DNA of 64,000 bases, taken from NCBI GenBank assembly GCA_030374805.1, contig JARGSG010000207.1, forward strand, positions 124,001-188,000. The letters are read 5' to 3'. Below are positions 60,239 to 64,000 of the stretch, one piece after another (positions within the stretch are counted from its first letter, which is position 1; the number at the start of each line of letters is the position of its first letter). Position numbers and translations under genes: made by a program. The notes beneath the pieces are model-generated. The model had not been told where the DNA came from. It did no database searches and saw nothing but the letters and a program-made list of their open reading frames with translations. The stretch is from Gracilaria gracilis. Its lineage: Eukaryota; Rhodophyta; Florideophyceae; Gracilariales; Gracilariaceae.

Positions 60239-61972
60239 TTACTTGTTCTGCACTGGCGGTTGCACGCTTTCATCCTTCTTACGTTTGCCGGCTCTAGCCT
60301 TTGGACCCCAGTTGGGCTCAGGATTCAAGGGAAAGCGTACGCCCTTATCGGTGGTCTGTCCGCGTCTGACAAACTTGTCGCGCTTGATGGAAAAATCAAC
60401 TTCATCCGGGTCAACGAGCGTGACCGGCTTCCGCAGAATGCGCTGCGCAACGGAAGGACGATTGCCTTCCACCTTTCTCTTCTTGGAGGCGCTTCCAACC
60501 TTGTCAGCCCAAATATGCAAGATGTCCCACACAATCTGCGGGTCGGCGTCAGTCTTGATGGCCTGCGGGTCTGTATGGCTCTGCGACACTTTGTAGCCCT
60601 TGGAGGACAGATAATGACGTACAGCAGCAGCAGGCGGGGGTGAGACCTGCAACGCCTTGCACATGCTCGGCAAATGAAGGAACAATGGCGTGGCAACTTC
60701 TTCATCCAACAGACGAATGATGGCGCTCACGCGTTCCCTGGCCTTGAACTTTCCGACGCCGGACTCGATCTCGGCCAGCAGGCTCTTCGCGACGCCCTCT
60801 CCGATAAGCGGGCCGTTCCAGATGGGGCCGCCCACCAGCACGGAGCCGTCGCAGATGGAGCACTTGTCCGAAAGATGCGGCGCGGCCAACGGCGGCGAAA
60901 ACTTGACGTGCGTGTGCGACTGCGTTTGCTGAGACGCATCCGCCACGTTCTGATCACTCGAGCGCCGGCGCTTCTTCTTGGACTCGGACGTGAAGTGTCG
61001 CACCCTACCAAGCGGCTGAAAGCGGTGGGTGGCACAATCGGTGCACTGCAGGACAAGCGACATGCTGGAAGCGGTCTGCTGCGCAAGCTGTCGACTGTCC
61101 AGCACGCGCACGAATAGGCGCACATAAAAGTCAATCTTGACGCACAGCACGGGCACGACGGCCTTGCCGTGGCGATTGGCGGCGGTTTGAATGGCAGCCA
61201 GTACGATGCGCACGGCCATCTCATGCGCGGCGGCGCCCTTGAGCGGCGTACTACAATACCTGGCGAAGCAAATCTCCGGGGAGTTGCCGCACAAGACGGC
61301 CAGATCGGTGCAAGTGACGGCTAGCAAGCCGCCGTGCGCGACGGACTGCACGGCGGTCTCCAGGAAGGGCGCGGCGCTTCCGTACGGATCGAGGTCAACG
61401 ACGTCAAACTGCTTATCTCGCTCGCGCGAGCACGCCATGAGCGACACGGCATCGGCGTGCGACGGCGTGACCTGCTCGGTGGTGAGCCCGTTGTGGTGCA
61501 CGTTAAGCGCGATGGTATCGACGGCGTGCTGGTCGACATCGTTGGCAGTGACGTTTTTGACGTGCGACACCTCCTTGAAGTAGCGCACGGAGCGCAAGCC
61601 CGTGGCCGAAAGCGCCTCCAACACGCGCAGCTGGCGCGGCGGCTGGCCGGGCTGTTCGAACGGCGGCTGCCTGGTGAGCCAGCGCAGCAGCAGCACGGAC
61701 AGGTCACGGTTGACGACCTGCGCGGGGTTGTAGAAGACGTTGGGCTTCTCGTAGAGCGCCTTGGCCTCGCCCTCGCACAGCTCGGTGTAGCGCTGGCGGC
61801 GCGCCTCGTCCTCATCGGGAGACGTCGGCGGGGACGGCGACGTGTGCGGCGACTCGGCGGGCCGGCGCGGGCCGGCGGGCGCGGTCATCTTGGCCAGCCA
61901 GTGCGCCGTAGTGCGCAGCGTGAGCTGCAGCGTGTGCGGGATGGTGCGCGGCAGGAACAGCAGCGACGGCAT
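60239..61972 (-). CDS. TRM1: tRNA (guanine26-N2)-dimethyltransferase
   Basis: Trm1 dimethylates G26 of cytosolic and mitochondrial tRNAs. Motifs are VFYNPAQVVNRDLSVLLLRW, the AdoMet block LEALSATGLRSVRYFKEV, ANDVDQHAV, the catalytic VVDLDPYGSAAPFL and VTCTDLAVLCG, and the C-terminal Cys pair region CSICDG with VGGPIWNGPL. From Met at 61972 it is 577 residues; MPSLLFLPRTIPHTLQLTLR resembles a mitochondrial presequence, while Met at 61888 (MTAPAGPRRP) would give a 549-residue nucleus/cytosol form. A Lys-rich nuclear-type signal (KKKRRRSS) lies in the C-terminal third. The spacer to the chromodomain gene is a divergent promoter. Confidence 0.95.
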   Translation of the reverse strand: MPSLLFLPRTIPHTLQLTLRTTAHWLAKMTAPAGPRRPAESPHTSPSPPTSPDEDEARRQRYTELCEGEAKALYEKPNVFYNPAQVVNRDLSVLLLRWLTRQPPFEQPGQPPRQLRVLEALSATGLRSVRYFKEVSHVKNVTANDVDQHAVDTIALNVHHNGLTTEQVTPSHADAVSLMACSRERDKQFDVVDLDPYGSAAPFLETAVQSVAHGGLLAVTCTDLAVLCGNSPEICFARYCSTPLKGAAAHEMAVRIVLAAIQTAANRHGKAVVPVLCVKIDFYVRLFVRVLDSRQLAQQTASSMSLVLQCTDCATHRFQPLGRVRHFTSESKKKRRRSSDQNVADASQQTQSHTHVKFSPPLAAPHLSDKCSICDGSVLVGGPIWNGPLIGEGVAKSLLAEIESGVGKFKARERVSAIIRLLDEEVATPLFLHLPSMCKALQVSPPPAAAVRHYLSSKGYKVSQSHTDPQAIKTDADPQIVWDILHIWADKVGSASKKRKVEGNRPSVAQRILRKPVTLVDPDEVDFSIKRDKFVRRGQTTDKGVRFPLNPEPNWGPKARAGKRKKDESVQPPVQNK

Positions 61973-62354
61973 GGCGTACACGCCGTCGTGGAGCGCTATC
62001 TCGCCGACGCACCGCGAGCACCCGCCGCCGCCGCCGCCGCTACGTCGCCAGCAGCCGCTTGCACGCGCCGCGTCGCTGCTTTCCGCGCGCGCCGCGTTTT
62101 GGCGCCATCTCCCAAAGCCGCGCGCGCGGGAAGCCAAACAGCTGCGCGGGTACGCGCCGCGTCGCACACGTGGCCACTATGTGCGCCAGCGTCGTACACG
62201 GCGCCACCGTGTGAGTACAGTACGCCCCGCGGCTGTGTGAACGCGCGTAAAGCGCGCGCACAGTTCGCAGCGGAGGCGACTGTGGTGGGGGCTCTCACAC
62301 AGCTTTCGGTTCTGCGGTTTGCGCGCGGAACGAACCGAAACTTACGAACGAGCG
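61973..62354. promoter_or_regulatory. Divergent promoter, TRM1 and chromodomain genes
   Basis: This is a 382-bp GC-rich spacer with a G-box CACGTG at 62167-62172 and a (CCG)n run at about 62022-62040. No TATA box is visible. Confidence 0.4.
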
Positions 62355-64000
62355 ATGAGCAGCGATCCGAGCGCGGCGCCGCAGCCGCCGCAGCCGCCGC
62401 CGCTGCCGACGGCGCCGCTGGCGCGCACGTCGCTGTCGCTGCAGCTGGCGCGCCTCATCAAGGCGTACCTGCGCCCGCTGCACCCGCCGCCCTCCACGTC
62501 CATGGGCGCCACGCTCAGCGCGCTGCTGCTGCGCCTCGAGCAACAGACCGCCTTCTTCGACTCCAAGCCGGACATCCTCGCCTGGCAGGCGCGCGAGGCC
62601 ATCCGCACCGAGTTCTTCAAGATTGTGTACCCCACACCGCCCTCCCCGTCGCTGTGCGCGCTCGTGCAGAACTGCGAGCAACTGCTACAGCGCTACCACC
62701 TGCCGCACCGCCCGTTCTTCTTCCCGGGCGGCCGCGTCGCCGTGCCCACCGAGGCCGGCTCGCGCCGCGCCGCCACCTCGCTGCAGCTGCGTTTCAAAAT
62801 GGCCGCCGGCATCACCGTCACCGAGGCCATGCTGCACCTGGACGGCCCGGACGGCGGAGCCTTCCAGTGGGTGCAGACGCACGCGCTCACGCCGCTGGCG
62901 CCGCTGCTGGCCGCCGTGCAGGTCGCGGCGCACGCCGCGCCCACTGCGCCCGCGCACGCGCCGCCGCCGCGCCCCAAACGCCGCCGCCCCGCCGCGCAGA
63001 AGCGCCCGCGCCAATCGCGCGCGCGCGCGCGCCGCCCTGCCGCGCCGCCGATGCCGCCCGCGCAGCCGCCGGGCGGCATGATGCTGGCGGCGGCGGCGGC
63101 GCCTTCCGCACCTTCCACGCCGATGCGCTCCTCGCCGCAGCTGGTGGCGCAGGCGAGCGCGCAGGGGACGGTGGGCGGCGGCATGCACGCGGCGGGCGGC
63201 GGTGCGCTGCCGGCGGCGCGTGTTTCGAATGTGGTGGCGCGGCTAGCGAGGCAGGAGGCCACGGGCGTGTTTGTGCCCAAGGAGCTGTTGACGTTTGCGC
63301 CTCCGCCGAGGGCGCGCTTGTGCGAGGGGCTGGTGTCGAGCGCGTCGGGCTCGCTCAGACGCGCGTTGGATGTGGGTGCGGGCGGTGTGTTGGCGTCTTT
63401 ATATCGCGTGAGGAACGCTGTGCTGGTGGAGCGGCTGTTGGCGAGGAAGTTTGAGGGGCAGCAAGTGTTGTACTACGTGGTGTGGGGCGGGCGCGGCGTG
63501 AAGAACGGTAGCTGGGAGAAGCGCGAGGCGTTGATGAAAGACGTGCCCGGCATGGTGCGACGCTTCGACGTGAGACACCCGTTGCTGCCGGAGCACGTGA
63601 AGCTGGAAGCGGCGCAGACGCGCCACTCTTGGGTGCAATCGAGCAGCGAGGGGGGTATGGTGAACAGCAACGGCGCGAGCTGGCAGCAGCAGCAACAACA
63701 GTCAGCCGTGACTGGCACCGGTTGCATGGACGGCGCGGCGAGTGGGGGCGGCGGCGTGCACAGCGAGATGGATCATCGCGCGAGCGCGACAACGGAGGTG
63801 GGCAGCAACGGCGGTGGCGGCAGCGGCAGCGTGGCGGCGGCGAGAGAGCGCAAGGCAGTGAAGCTGTACGTGGACGACCTGACGGGCGAGCGCATCCCGA
63901 GCTGGGTGGACACACCCATCGTGGAGCTGAACATCAGCGGCATGATCCTGCAGATCCGGCGGCCGGACGAGGCGGTGCTGCACAACGACGCGAGCGCGGC
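62355..64000 (+). CDS. Chromodomain protein, 5' part
   Basis: This frame starts at ATG 62355 and stays open to the window edge, at least 548 residues, so the 3' end is outside. A helical N-terminal region (TSLSLQLARLIKAYLRPLHP, FFDSKPDILAWQAREAIRTE, RFKMAAGITVTEAMLHLDGP) is unknown to me. After a basic Pro/Ala/Arg linker a chromodomain-like block lies at about 350-405: YRVRNAVLVERLLARKFEGQ, VLYYVVWGGRGVKNGSWEKR and LMKDVPGMVRRFD, fitting the Y-x-V-E-x-I-L...Y-x-V-x-W...W-E pattern. Histone-mark reading is the likely role. A long open frame on the same strand (61334-63454) in another phase is a GC-rich shadow. Confidence 0.7.
   Translation, partial: MSSDPSAAPQPPQPPPLPTAPLARTSLSLQLARLIKAYLRPLHPPPSTSMGATLSALLLRLEQQTAFFDSKPDILAWQAREAIRTEFFKIVYPTPPSPSLCALVQNCEQLLQRYHLPHRPFFFPGGRVAVPTEAGSRRAATSLQLRFKMAAGITVTEAMLHLDGPDGGAFQWVQTHALTPLAPLLAAVQVAAHAAPTAPAHAPPPRPKRRRPAAQKRPRQSRARARRPAAPPMPPAQPPGGMMLAAAAAPSAPSTPMRSSPQLVAQASAQGTVGGGMHAAGGGALPAARVSNVVARLARQEATGVFVPKELLTFAPPPRARLCEGLVSSASGSLRRALDVGAGGVLASLYRVRNAVLVERLLARKFEGQQVLYYVVWGGRGVKNGSWEKREALMKDVPGMVRRFDVRHPLLPEHVKLEAAQTRHSWVQSSSEGGMVNSNGASWQQQQQQSAVTGTGCMDGAASGGGGVHSEMDHRASATTEVGSNGGGGSGSVAAARERKAVKLYVDDLTGERIPSWVDTPIVELNISGMILQIRRPDEAVLHNDASA

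Noticed and set aside
61334-63454. 706-codon open frame on the plus strand across TRM1 and the chromodomain gene
   Set aside because: It is antisense to TRM1, crosses the divergent promoter and is out of phase with the chromodomain frame. It is Arg/Ala/Gly-rich, the mark of a GC-rich shadow.

Overview
This is nuclear DNA of a photosynthetic, intron-poor eukaryote. A red alga of the Porphyridium/stylonematalean kind is my best guess, from compact genes, few introns and plastid-type proteins; this is inference, and no marker here settles it. The evidence for a eukaryote is direct: GT-AG introns, TATA boxes, ASF1, TACC, DPM1, TRM1 and Dph6 with fused RidA domains. The evidence for a plastid is two HCF173-like proteins, a glycine-rich plastid-type protein and a plastid-type KsgA/Dim1 methyltransferase. 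I see 29 protein-coding genes, 2 of them cut by the window edges. Five carry introns of about 70 to 110 nt, and one of these also has an 806-nt intron.

Layout: 1-2.8 kb holds sterol-4-methyl oxidase (3' part), ASF1 and ribosomal bL17. 2.8-7.6 kb is AT-rich repeat DNA around an endonuclease V gene. 7.6-21.6 kb is gene-dense and mostly very GC-rich: HCF173-like A, FkbM-type methyltransferase, trehalose-phosphatase, a 1390-residue helical-repeat protein, DUF1990, MRNIP, bHLH-GAF and Dph6. 21.6-35 kb alternates AT-rich spacers with a TOG-TACC protein, an NTF2-like protein, HCF173-like B, a patatin phospholipase, an S4 protein and DPM1. 35-42.6 kb holds DUF4291, a secreted Cys-rich protein and a long stretch of decayed LINE-type repeats. 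42.6-48.4 kb is dense: a glycine-rich plastid-type gene whose intron contains a whole CBM48 gene, a TauE transporter, a small ORF, a malectin protein and KsgA. 48.4-64 kb holds GT90, a mucin-like repeat protein, a C2/copine-like protein, TRM1 and a chromodomain protein running off the end.

Functional themes: translation and RNA modification (bL17, KsgA, TRM1, Dph6, S4, HCF173-like), chromatin and genome care (ASF1, EndoV, MRNIP, chromodomain), the secretory pathway and cell surface (DPM1, GT90, malectin, Cys-rich and mucin-like proteins, FkbM), and carbohydrate metabolism (TPP, CBM48). Neighbouring genes are often divergent and share short promoters, or converge with almost no gap.

The most unusual observations are the CBM48 gene nested on the same strand inside the intron of the glycine-rich gene, an 11-bp intergenic motif (TACCAACGGTA) present four times exactly, a 17-bp hairpin four bases before the FkbM start codon, a TOG-like/TACC fusion, and a foldback element at 3.4-3.6 kb.
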